NCBI GenBank assembly: GCA_011375275.1
Contig: DRLW01000174.1
Coordinates: 1 to 9,100, forward strand
Reading direction: 5' to 3'
Source of the DNA: Bacteroidota bacterium
GTDB lineage: Bacteria > Zhuqueibacterota > Zhuqueibacteria > Zhuqueibacterales > Geothermadaptataceae
DNA: 9,100 nucleotides
Every line of letters starts with the position of its first letter. The first letter of the stretch is position 1. The position numbers and the translations under genes were made by a program. Under the pieces are notes generated by a model. The model was not told the DNA's origin and did not search any database. It was given only the letters and a program-made list of their open reading frames with translations. Below are positions 1-6,203 of this stretch, piece by piece.

Positions 1-1092
1 GAAATCAGGCAGATAGATGCCCGGTTCGATGGAAAACAGCAGGCCGGGGATGATGTCGCGCAAGTCCTTGGATTCATAATCATCTATATTTGCGCCTTTG
101 CCGTGGTCATCCTCGCCTATGCTGTGCCCGGTGCGGTGGAAAAAATATTCACCATAGCCTTTTTCCGTGATGTGCGCGCGAACGGCTGCATCGATTTCGA
201 AAGCCTGCACGGTTTTCCCCTGGTCGTGTGCCTGTTGCAGCAGGGCAAGCCCGGCTTCGCGGGCATCGCGGGCCACAGTCCAGATTTCAACGTACTGTTC
301 CGGAGGATTTTGACCGGCAAAACCGCACCAGGTGATGTCGCCGTAAATGGCGCCGGGTTTGTCCTCTTTGGCCCAGAGATCGATCAGAATACAATCCCCG
401 GGACGAATGATGTCTGTCGTGTGCGCGGAGGGGGAGTAGTGCGGATTGCTGGCGTTGCCGTTGCGGGCAACGATCGGTTCTGAGTTGGAAACAAAGCCAT
501 GTTCCCTGAAACGCCCGGTGATGAACTGCTGGATGGCATATTCGCTGACTTTACCATCGCTTTTCAATTTAGATTCTATCAGTCGAAAAGCTTCGGCCTG
601 AATGTCGTGAAGCGCCGTGACAGCGCGTTTGTGGCTGGCCAGACCTTCGTCATCCAGACGGCAGGTGAAATACTGTACTAAGTTGGCCGATGAGACGATT
701 TCCGCGCCGAACTGCCGGATCAGCTCAAAAGTCCCGGCATCGACATAGGAAACCGTCGGGATGGCGTTTTCAGGAGAGTATTCCATGGCGATGCGGCTGC
801 CTTTGCGGATGATGTCTCCGAGCCGGGCAACCAGCTCGTGGCGTCCGGCGTAGGTCACCTGCTTGCCGGCAATAGCCGGGAAATTGGTCGTTTCGATTTT
901 GTGCAGCAAAAGTACGGGCTCGCCTTGCGCAGGGATGTAATAGAACCACCGGCGCGAGATGAAATGCCCGCCGAGGTCGATGATCTCCAGCGCAACTTTG
1001 TTCAGCCCGGCAAAATCATAGATCAGCCAGCCATCGAGCTTCTGCTGCTGTAAATACTTCTGGACGTCTCTCAGATTAAGCTGTAAACTCAT
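1..1092 (-). CDS. M24 family metallopeptidase (Xaa-Pro aminopeptidase/dipeptidase type), C-terminus cut by window edge
   Basis: This is a cytosolic metallopeptidase of the pita-bread (M24) fold, which typically removes N-terminal residues next to proline using two metal ions. 364 residues are visible and the reading frame is open to base 1. Residues about 5-150 look like the creatinase-type N-terminal domain and about 160 onward the catalytic domain. Visible metal ligands are D238 (in IDLWAK), D252 (in YGDITW), H323 (in HRTGHSIG) and E356 (in EPGIY). The last ligand Glu should lie beyond the edge. The two Asp ligands are 14 residues apart instead of the usual 11, because of a small loop insertion (KEDKPGA). 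The start at 1092 follows a strong GGAGGAGG ribosome site and gives a normal N-terminus (MSLQLNLRDVQKYL). An in-frame ATG at 1188, also with a good ribosome site, would add 32 residues. The gene follows the NlpC/P60 gene on the same strand and is probably in its operon. Substrate is unknown. Confidence 0.9.
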   Translation of the reverse strand, partial: MSLQLNLRDVQKYLQQQKLDGWLIYDFAGLNKVALEIIDLGGHFISRRWFYYIPAQGEPVLLLHKIETTNFPAIAGKQVTYAGRHELVARLGDIIRKGSRIAMEYSPENAIPTVSYVDAGTFELIRQFGAEIVSSANLVQYFTCRLDDEGLASHKRAVTALHDIQAEAFRLIESKLKSDGKVSEYAIQQFITGRFREHGFVSNSEPIVARNGNASNPHYSPSAHTTDIIRPGDCILIDLWAKEDKPGAIYGDITWCGFAGQNPPEQYVEIWTVARDAREAGLALLQQAHDQGKTVQAFEIDAAVRAHITEKGYGEYFFHRTGHSIGEDDHGKGANIDDYESKDLRDIIPGLLFSIEPGIYLPDF

Positions 1093-1204
1093 TCCGTTTC
1101 CTCCTCCGTTAGCGTAAAATTCGGTTCCGACTCCTGTTCGTGAGAGAGAGCGATCGTTTGTTGTTCCCCCGTTAGCGATATACATCATCTCTATCCCCTC
1201 CTGG
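1093..1204 (-). promoter_or_regulatory. Two in-frame start regions, each with a ribosome binding site, before the M24 gene
   Basis: Read on the minus strand, a GGAGGGG site (about 1195-1201) sits 6 nt before a double ATG at 1188/1185. About 90 nt further on, GGAGGAGG (about 1100-1107) sits 7 nt before the ATG at 1092. The two ATGs are in the same frame with no stop between them. The sequence CGCTAACGG followed by a G-rich stretch occurs just downstream of the first start and just before the second, so a short local duplication is possible. The intervening 32 codons are rich in Gly and Asn and look unlike a domain, which favours the 1092 start. The 1188 start would leave only 30 nt after the nlpC-type gene. 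Confidence 0.5.
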
Positions 1205-1218
1205 AATAACCTCCCCCG

Positions 1219-1842
1219 CTATTTTACGTAGCGCCGTGCTCCGGCGTAGTATTTCGTCCAGTATGATCCGCGTAAATCTGAAATAACGACTCCGGCTCCG
1301 CTCATGGAGTGGATAAACTGATTGTCTGACAGGTAGAGACCGACATGCCCGATGCGTTTGCTGTCGCGCGCGTAAAAAAAGACCAGGTCGCCGGCCTTCA
1401 GCCGGTTGCGTGCCACAGGCTCGCCCATTTTGAACTGCCAGGCAGCCTTATGGGGCAGGTCCTTTTTAAAAGCGTTGAGATAAACGACACGTGTCAGCCC
1501 GGAACAATCGATGCCCTTGACAGATTCACCTCCGTATTTATAAGGCGTGTTGAGAAAGGGCAGGAGTTCATTGGCTATTTTCCATTCAAAAGAAGTGCTT
1601 TTCAGTGAATAGGTCTCATTTTTGAGACGCCCCTTTTCGTAAGGAGCATCAGAAGCCCGTACGCCTTTGTCGCCCGCCGGCGAGCGATCCCGGGCCGGAG
1701 GGCGTGTAAACCCTTTGCCGCGTTTCTCTTTGCCGGTATATGAGCGATAAATGGGGTCAGGCTTGAGACCACAGGCAGAAAGCCCAACGATGAGCGCCAG
1801 AAAAAGAAGGCAAATACGCAGATGTTCAGTTCCTCTGTTCAA
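1219..1842 (-). CDS. Lipoprotein NlpC/P60 family cysteine peptidase (putative peptidoglycan endopeptidase)
   Basis: The 207-residue product is a predicted lipoprotein. A basic N-terminus and hydrophobic stretch (residues 8-21) lead to the lipobox LSAC, with C24 as the lipidated residue; Gly at +2 rather than Asp suggests the outer membrane. Residues 30-85 are a basic, low-complexity linker. The NlpC/P60 domain covers about 85-207, with catalytic Cys C113 in IDCSG, His H166 in GHVGLY, and a third polar residue H178 in FIHS. Members of this family usually cut the D-Glu to diaminopimelate bond in cell-wall stem peptides. Length and domain order match small Spr/NlpC-like lipoproteins. The start is TTG (1840-1842), with AGGAG 7 nt upstream; the frame has a stop shortly before it and no other usable start that keeps the signal peptide. 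The M24 gene follows on the same strand. Confidence 0.9.
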   Translation of the reverse strand: MNRGTEHLRICLLFLALIVGLSACGLKPDPIYRSYTGKEKRGKGFTRPPARDRSPAGDKGVRASDAPYEKGRLKNETYSLKSTSFEWKIANELLPFLNTPYKYGGESVKGIDCSGLTRVVYLNAFKKDLPHKAAWQFKMGEPVARNRLKAGDLVFFYARDSKRIGHVGLYLSDNQFIHSMSGAGVVISDLRGSYWTKYYAGARRYVK

Positions 1843-2069
1843 TCCGATTCTCCTGTTCGTTCTTCTCCGAATTGTTCAACCCTCACTGAGAATGTCGGCC
1901 ATTCCTCCTTTGCCTTGATGAGCCCGGTGCAACCCGTTTTACTCGAATACGGGCCGGTGTACTGCAGCCGGTGTTCCGGCAGGGCATCCTTGTGGGCCTG
2001 TTCATATCCGGGCCTGAAACAGGATGAAGTGAGCTGAAACAGCCCGGCACCACGAAGGATGAAACCCAA
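1839..2069 (-). CDS. Doubtful 76-codon ORF overlapping the start of the NlpC/P60 gene
   Basis: A TTG-initiated frame of 76 codons ends with a TGA that overlaps the TTG start of the lipoprotein gene (TTGA, bases 1839-1842). That arrangement is common in translationally coupled pairs. The second half (from about residue 36, containing YTGPYSSKTG and KAKEEWPTFSV) reads like plausible protein. Against it, no ribosome site is visible before the start, the frame is closed by TAA three codons upstream, and I recognise no family. It could be a decayed gene remnant or chance. Confidence 0.18.
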   Translation of the reverse strand: MGFILRGAGLFQLTSSCFRPGYEQAHKDALPEHRLQYTGPYSSKTGCTGLIKAKEEWPTFSVRVEQFGEERTGESD

Positions 2070-2294
2070 TGTCTTTTACAACTCAATGTTTCGCACAAAG
2101 ACTACCGGAAAAGCAGATAGTTGCGAAAAAAACGTCAATAATAAAACATTTCTCCATGTATGCCAGCATTTCGTGACCAATGCTGTTATTATTTTTCTCT
2201 CAACGCCATCCGGTATGTCCTGTACCGCTATTTGACCAGTCCCGGATCCGTCAGTTTTTCAGGTCACAAGACATCCGCTCTTGCGTGCCGGCAA
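1843..2294. other. Intergenic stretch of about 450 bp without a convincing gene
   Basis: Lies between the LarA-like gene and the NlpC/P60 gene, both on the minus strand. Several short overlapping frames exist on both strands but none has a ribosome site plus recognisable protein. It contains a nested inverted repeat at 2137-2193 (listed separately) and short palindromic bits such as CGGTA/TACCG at about 2211-2227. I see no clear sigma-70 promoter for the NlpC/P60 gene, and no clear terminator for the LarA-like gene. Confidence 0.5.
2137..2193. repeat. Nested inverted repeat downstream of the LarA-like gene
   Basis: Outer arms AATAATAA (2137-2144) and TTATTATT (2186-2193) enclose an inner hairpin AGCATT (2165-2170) / AATGCT (2179-2184) with an 8-nt loop. 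On the plus strand the structure runs into a T-rich tract. It could be a weak terminator or a protein-binding palindrome. The stems are AT-rich, so folding would be modest. Confidence 0.35.
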
Positions 2295-3536
2295 TTATTC
2301 TGGTATCCTGATCATGCAGGCGTTGCCGATGACCCGGGCGGCCTCATTGGGATTGAACCCGCGGCGCAACAAACCGATCGCCTGTTCGAGTGAACGGCAT
2401 GGTGTCGCTTGCAGCGATCTTACGGTCGCATCCGGCAGTTCGCTGACGAGAAAGACATTTTTCTCCGCAGCATCCCTGATGTCACCACGTATGCGGTTCA
2501 GCAGGTACTGTTCCAGGCGCCGTCGCAGAGTGCGTGCCGGATATTTTTCACCCGTCGTTGACCCGGCCCTGCCGTTCATTGCACAGCGGGCCAGAAGCAC
2601 GATATCGCCTCCCGGGTGAGTCAGAGCAAGCGTGTTGTTCAGCGCCAGCCCCAGGCCGTCGAGTTGGTCGTCGAACGGGCTGCCGCCGCAACTGGCGATG
2701 GTCAGGGAACCGGGCGGCGAAGAGTCGCTGTTGCGAATTTGGTCCATCCAGGCTGCAGCGGCCAGATAGGCCTGTAAGGCTTTACCGGAAACGACAGCGA
2801 CAACCCGGCCGGTTTCATCGACGACAATATTGATGCTAAAGGTCGCCGGTAGTGCTTTGAGCAGTTCTTTCCCCGCCGGATTCGCGCCCGGTACGCTGGT
2901 TCCTCCATCTGTGGAGTGGTTTTCTCTGCACAGCAGGTCGCAGGCGCGCAACAGAGTTTCCTCATGCATACATCCGGGAAAAAGCAGCTCAGGGCCGCCG
3001 GTCATGCCCCAGAGCAGATGGGGCTGAACCACACCGATCAGGAGTAATTCATCAGCCTCGAGCAGCAGCCGGTTGCCATAAAACGGGAATCCTTGTCTGG
3101 AATCGCCAAAATAGTCCCGCTGCGCTGTGTCGCCGGTGCAGTGTGTGTAAATCCGTTCCGGGTCCAGCCCGGTTTTCTGTGCCAGCCCGGCGATTGAGTC
3201 CCTGCTGGCTGGCTTGGAGTAGCTGCTGTCAGCGAGCAGGATGCGGATCTCGGCCGGGGGCACTCCGATATGCTGTAATCGAGCGACGACTTGCGAAGCA
3301 ATTTCGGATAAAATGTGCGGGTAGAAATCCGCAGGCATGACGATGAGAAGATTTTTCGCCCGTCGAAAAACACTGTCAAAGGGATGGATGCCAACGGGTT
3401 TTTCCAGTGAGCCGGCAAGCAGTCGGGAAAGGGATGACAGCGGTGCGATGCCACCGCTACGGAGTTCCTTAACTGCCATAAAGGGGGGAAGAAGCGCATT
3501 TTGTTCCCCACGGCCATATTTCAGTCGCAACTCCAT
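2295..3536 (-). CDS. Divergent LarA-like (lactate racemase / DUF2088 superfamily) protein
   Basis: The 413-residue protein resembles the nickel-pincer racemase family founded by LarA. It opens with YGRG (residues 7-10), has a Rossmann-like segment (KNLLIVMPAD, 61-70), and carries the family's signature region around 150-190: GFPFYGNR, then EADELLLIGVVQPH (H173) and GMTGGPELLFPG, matching the LarA pattern of a pH residue pair followed by SGG and PG. The length fits the family. By eye, several LarA catalytic positions have changed. The usual DxTRP reads PADFYPH (68-74), the GTHRP motif carrying the catalytic base H108 reads DSSYSKP (103-109), and SGGxK reads TGGPE. H132 and H173 are kept. The substrate cannot be predicted, and racemase activity is doubtful. 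No larB, larC or larE maturation gene is in the window. A single-gene unit with its own promoter is likely. The ATG at 3536 lacks a clear ribosome site. Confidence 0.72.
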   Translation of the reverse strand: MELRLKYGRGEQNALLPPFMAVKELRSGGIAPLSSLSRLLAGSLEKPVGIHPFDSVFRRAKNLLIVMPADFYPHILSEIASQVVARLQHIGVPPAEIRILLADSSYSKPASRDSIAGLAQKTGLDPERIYTHCTGDTAQRDYFGDSRQGFPFYGNRLLLEADELLLIGVVQPHLLWGMTGGPELLFPGCMHEETLLRACDLLCRENHSTDGGTSVPGANPAGKELLKALPATFSINIVVDETGRVVAVVSGKALQAYLAAAAWMDQIRNSDSSPPGSLTIASCGGSPFDDQLDGLGLALNNTLALTHPGGDIVLLARCAMNGRAGSTTGEKYPARTLRRRLEQYLLNRIRGDIRDAAEKNVFLVSELPDATVRSLQATPCRSLEQAIGLLRRGFNPNEAARVIGNACMIRIPE

Positions 3537-3561
3537 TGGTACACCATCTTATTGAAATTAA

Positions 3562-3597
3562 AAGAATTAAAATAGGACTTCGTGTTTACAATGTCAA
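3562..3597 (-). promoter_or_regulatory. Sigma-70-type promoter for the LarA-like gene
   Basis: On the minus strand a perfect TTGACA (3592-3597) is followed after exactly 17 nt by TATTTT (3569-3574). The predicted start lies near 3562, giving a leader of about 26 nt before the ATG at 3536. Confidence 0.65.
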
Positions 3598-3626
3598 TGT
3601 TTAAAATCAGAACACAAGCGGCCGGA

Positions 3627-3699
3627 TTTCGTCCAGTCCTGATACAGTGGCTCGAATTGATACAGGCATATCAGGAGACAGGAACGAAAGTTATCGTTC
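3627..3699. repeat. Overlapping inverted repeats upstream of the LarA-like gene promoter
   Basis: TTTCGT (3627-3632) pairs with ACGAAA (3684-3689), and inside it TCCTGATA (3637-3644) pairs perfectly with TATCAGGA (3669-3676). A second perfect repeat, GAACGA (3682-3687) with TCGTTC (3694-3699), shares bases with the first, so the two outer pairings exclude each other. The block lies 30-100 bp upstream of the minus-strand -35 box and could be an operator or part of an RNA structure. No function is assigned. Confidence 0.4.
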
Positions 3700-3907
3700 A
3701 GAATCCGGGATTGCGTTTCGGTTTCGGATGTTGTGTGCAGTCTGCATAAAAATATTCACTCGGAAATTTTGTGGTCTAACTTATTTATTGACAGCTTCTT
3801 ATCTCGTAGCATCATACGATGGGGAATATTCGCTTTTTCGCGATCACCCCGACGCAATGACACGATTTATGAATGATTTGAGGGCGTTGGCAGGAATCAT
3901 TTGTTTT

Positions 3908-3923
3908 TGGCACACCCATTGCT
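3908..3923 (+). promoter_or_regulatory. Full-consensus sigma-54 (-24/-12) promoter
   Basis: TGGCACACCCATTGCT matches every fixed position of the sigma-54 consensus TGGCAC-R-N4-TTGC-W. GG is at 3909-3910, GC at 3921-3922, and there are exactly 10 nt between them. The expected transcription start is near 3934. It points rightwards into a gene-free stretch ending in a strong terminator. Possible upstream activator sites, by eye only, are the direct repeat AATATTC[A/G]CT at 3751-3760 and 3825-3834, and the small inverted repeat TCGC/GCGA at 3830-3843. Confidence 0.75.
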
Positions 3924-3933
3924 ATGTAAACGG

Positions 3934-4292
3934 CGACGTGCCTTTATTTATGGCAACGATTGTTCATGGGGGACGAAGAACTATTTGTTGCACCATGCCA
4001 AGGATTGGCTGGATACTCATCTCGACAGAACGGGCCAAGGATTCCAACACCACGCACTTCTTCTCGTTTCAGGTCCTCAGCAAATATCTTTTTTCATCCA
4101 ACGTATTTACATCCGTGAACTTTGTTGAACTTCGCGACACAGGTCAGAACTGCATATCGGGCCACACACCAATCCTGATGTCGCGAATGCCGTAAATTGA
4201 GGTTACCGTTTTCTCTATTCCTTCCTTAAACCTGTTAAGGATACCTACCCCAAGAAAAGGGATATGGAATCGCGCACCATATCCCTTTTTTA
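3934..4292 (+). ncRNA. Candidate sigma-54-dependent structured small RNA (about 360 nt), no known family recognised
   Basis: The transcript is bounded by the sigma-54 promoter at 3908-3923 and the intrinsic terminator at 4255-4292. Stems visible in order are: TGG-CAAC (3951-3957) with GTTG..CCA (3987-3995, small bulge); GCCAA (3997-4001) with TTGGC (4005-4009) presenting a GGA loop; TTCGCGACA (4131-4139) with TGTCGCGAA (4179-4187), extended inward by TCAG/CTGA; CCTTAA (4224-4229) with TTAAGG (4235-4240); and the terminator. The decamer GCCAAGGATT occurs at 3997 and 4034. The open frames crossing it (3647-4195; 3966-4118) lack ribosome sites and resemble nothing I know. It lies upstream of, and parallel to, a sigma-54 activator gene, as CrcZ and Qrr RNAs neighbour their activators. 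It may still encode a small protein. Expression is unproven. Confidence 0.55.
4255..4292 (+). terminator. Strong Rho-independent terminator
   Basis: A perfect 13-bp stem, AAAAGGGATATGG (4255-4267) with CCATATCCCTTTT (4277-4289), has a 9-nt loop and continues into a T tract. The A/T-flanked symmetry means it could work in both directions. No protein gene ends just upstream on the plus strand, so it needs a non-coding or unrecognised transcript to explain it. Confidence 0.88.
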
Positions 4293-4712
4293 TTTCTCTC
4301 AATCTCAAAAATGTCATCCCTTGTCCGCTTCCGAACAGCTTGCCCGATTTTTTTCAGATCAAGGCGGGAGCCTGATACCTTTTACCTGTGGAAACTATTT
4401 CAGTGAAACATATGATGGAACTCAAGGTTTCTTTGTGTTATCTTTTTGTTTTTACTTTGTTTGGGTCGATATGATTTTTCGGTGAAAGAAGTACGGTCTT
4501 CTTCAATTTCTCCGGCAGAGAAAGTGCTTGTCCTCTTTTACAGGAGCTGCCTGCACCTGATTCCGGGCTGGAATGGTATATGCATTCACGTCCGCACATG
4601 CGGGGCACGTATATCTTCCGCTATTCCCCAAAATTGATTTTGTCAGGAATGACAGGTACCGGACAGGACGTCTCAGGCAGGATACTTCCATCTTCCACGA
4701 CGAGAAGAAACG
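4293..4712 (+). promoter_or_regulatory. Leader/promoter region of the sigma-54 activator gene (no gene inside)
   Basis: This 420-bp gap lies between the terminator and the activator ATG. It has a weak sigma-70-like pair, TTGTTT (4446-4451) with TATGAT (4470-4475) at 18-nt spacing. Closer to the gene is a sigma-54-like match at 4569-4584, listed separately. A small perfect hairpin CCGC/GCGG (4592-4595, 4600-4603) and a second, TGTCA-GGAA-TGACA (4641-4654), sit in the expected 5' leader. No protein-coding frame here is convincing. Confidence 0.4.
4569..4584 (+). promoter_or_regulatory. Weaker sigma-54-like promoter upstream of the activator gene
   Basis: TGGAATGGTATATGCA keeps the essential GG (4570-4571) and GC (4582-4583) with 10 nt between, and the -12 core ATGCA. 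It differs from consensus at three other conserved positions. The predicted start is near 4595, about 118 nt before the ATG. If real, the activator operon may be under its own or another activator's control. Confidence 0.35.
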
Positions 4713-6203
4713 ATGACTGAAGACGAATTGATCGAAAATCCATTACAGGCATTGTCGATCATCAGCGAGACGATCAACAGCACTTATGAAATTGACGTTC
4801 TGTTACGCAATATTCTCGACATCGCCCTCAAAACCGTACATGCTCAGCGCGGCGTTATTTTGCTTTACGAAGGCGATACTCTGAGCGTCAAAATCGCTCA
4901 CAATATCGCTGCCCAGAGCGAAGACCACCTCGATCAGTTTTCCCGCAGCGTAGTGTATGCTGCTCTTGATACCGGGGAAACCATCATTTCCTACAACATC
5001 GTCGATGATATTCGTTTCAACAATTCTGAAAGCGTCAGCGAGCAGAAGATTGTTGCCGCGGCCTGTCTGCCGTTGCGCATTCGCAGCCAGCCGGTCGGGG
5101 CAGTCTATCTGGACAGCACGGAAACCCGCGGCCGTTTCCGCCCGGAGATGGAGCCTTTTCTCAATGCCTTTGCCCATCAGGCAGCCCTGGCGATCGAAAA
5201 CGCGCAGATGTATGACAAGCTGATAAAAGAAAACCGCAATCTTCAGAAACGGCTGGTCACGCAGAATTCGATCCGTGGCATCATCGGCAGCAGTCCGGCC
5301 ATCCACAAAGTGCATGAGATGATCCGCAGCGTCGCCGATGTTGATGCAACGGTGTTGATACTCGGCGAGAGTGGTACGGGAAAGGAGCTCGTTGCACGCG
5401 CTCTGCACTACAGCAGCAGCTTTCGCGATAAACCGTTCATCGCTTGTTTCTGCGGTTCCCTGCCGGAAACTCTACTCGAAAGCGAGCTGTTCGGGCACAA
5501 AGCCGGTGCGTTCACCGGCGCCAATCACGACAAAAAAGGACTGTTCGAAGAAGCGGAGGGCGGCACTTTTTTTCTCGACGAAATAGCGGATATCAGCCCC
5601 CGGGTACAGGTCCAGCTCCTGAGAGTGCTGCAGGAAAGGGAGATCAAACGCATCGGCGAAAACACGGTACGCAAAATCAATGTCCGCATCGTGGCGGCGA
5701 CGAATAAGGATTTGCGTGAGGAAGTGAAGGCCGGTCGCTTTCGTGAGGATTTGTTTTATCGCCTGAATGTGATCACCATCAATATGCCGCCTTTGCGCGC
5801 ACGGGGCGATGACGTCATTCTTCTGGCCCAGCATTTTCTCGACCGCACGTTGCAGAAGCTGAATAAGACCCTGAACGGTTTCAGCGAGGACGGCATCGAT
5901 GCCCTGCGCAGGTATCCGTGGCCGGGTAATGTCCGGGAACTCGAGAACTGCATCGAGCGGGCGGCTGTGCTGTGTAAAGGTGAGCAGATCACCGCGCACG
6001 ACCTGCAGTTGGATATTCCTGATGTGGATTCCGTGCACGCTCAGCCAAACGGCAAAAAGAACGGTCGTAAACTGAAGGAATTCGAACGCACACTTGTACA
6101 GAAAACCCTGCAGGAAAGTAACGGCAATGTCTCTCAGGCTGCCAGAGTGCTCGGTGTTTCGCGCCGCTGGTTGCACTATCGTATCAAGGAGTGGGGGCTG
6201 TGA
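4713..6203 (+). CDS. Sigma-54-dependent transcriptional activator (GAF - AAA+ - Fis HTH)
   Basis: This 496-residue NtrC-family enhancer-binding protein remodels sigma-54 RNA polymerase using ATP. Residues about 28-163 form a GAF sensor domain instead of a phospho-receiver, so the input is probably a small ligand or a partner protein. The AAA+ domain covers about 187-420: Walker A GESGTGKE (218-225), sigma-54 contact loop GAFTGA (265-270), Walker B GGTFFLDE (283-290), arginine-finger region FREDLFYRL (343-351) and sensor II PGNVRELEN (404-412). A Fis-type helix-turn-helix closes the protein (about 455-494). The position of the PspF 'glutamate switch' Asn64 (usually VNC) is Phe246 here (ACFCGSL), a notable change. 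A moderate GAGAAG ribosome site precedes the ATG. The Ser/Thr kinase gene overlaps its stop by 4 bp. Target genes are unknown; the sigma-54 promoter at 3908 is the nearest candidate. Confidence 0.95.
   Translation: MTEDELIENPLQALSIISETINSTYEIDVLLRNILDIALKTVHAQRGVILLYEGDTLSVKIAHNIAAQSEDHLDQFSRSVVYAALDTGETIISYNIVDDIRFNNSESVSEQKIVAAACLPLRIRSQPVGAVYLDSTETRGRFRPEMEPFLNAFAHQAALAIENAQMYDKLIKENRNLQKRLVTQNSIRGIIGSSPAIHKVHEMIRSVADVDATVLILGESGTGKELVARALHYSSSFRDKPFIACFCGSLPETLLESELFGHKAGAFTGANHDKKGLFEEAEGGTFFLDEIADISPRVQVQLLRVLQEREIKRIGENTVRKINVRIVAATNKDLREEVKAGRFREDLFYRLNVITINMPPLRARGDDVILLAQHFLDRTLQKLNKTLNGFSEDGIDALRRYPWPGNVRELENCIERAAVLCKGEQITAHDLQLDIPDVDSVHAQPNGKKNGRKLKEFERTLVQKTLQESNGNVSQAARVLGVSRRWLHYRIKEWGL

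Noticed and set aside
1391..1412. Minus-strand sigma-54-like match (TGGCAC with GC 10 nt after GG) inside the NlpC/P60 gene
   Set aside because: The -12 half (CGGCT) is poor and the site lies in conserved coding sequence for the catalytic domain, so a chance match is likely.
3788..3820. Perfect TTGACA at 3788-3793 as a sigma-70 promoter for the RNA region
   Set aside because: No acceptable -10 box stands 16-18 nt downstream; the nearest candidates match poorly or at wrong spacing.
3966..4118. 50-codon ORF (starting MGDEELFVAP) inside the candidate RNA
   Set aside because: ATG is present soon after the predicted transcript start, but no Shine-Dalgarno precedes it and the second half is low in protein character; kept only as an alternative for the RNA.
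3647..4195. 182-codon open frame with a GTG start, covering most of the gap before the activator gene
   Set aside because: No ribosome site, mixed cysteine-rich composition unlike any family I know, and it runs straight through the sigma-54 promoter and several stems; better explained as chance in a non-coding RNA locus.
4803..5408. 201-codon minus-strand ORF opposite the activator gene
   Set aside because: Shadow frame of a clear GAF/AAA+ gene; no ribosome site or recognisable domain.
5472..6176. 234-codon minus-strand ORF opposite the activator's AAA+ and HTH domains
   Set aside because: Long only because of codon bias in the real gene on the other strand; the translation matches no family.
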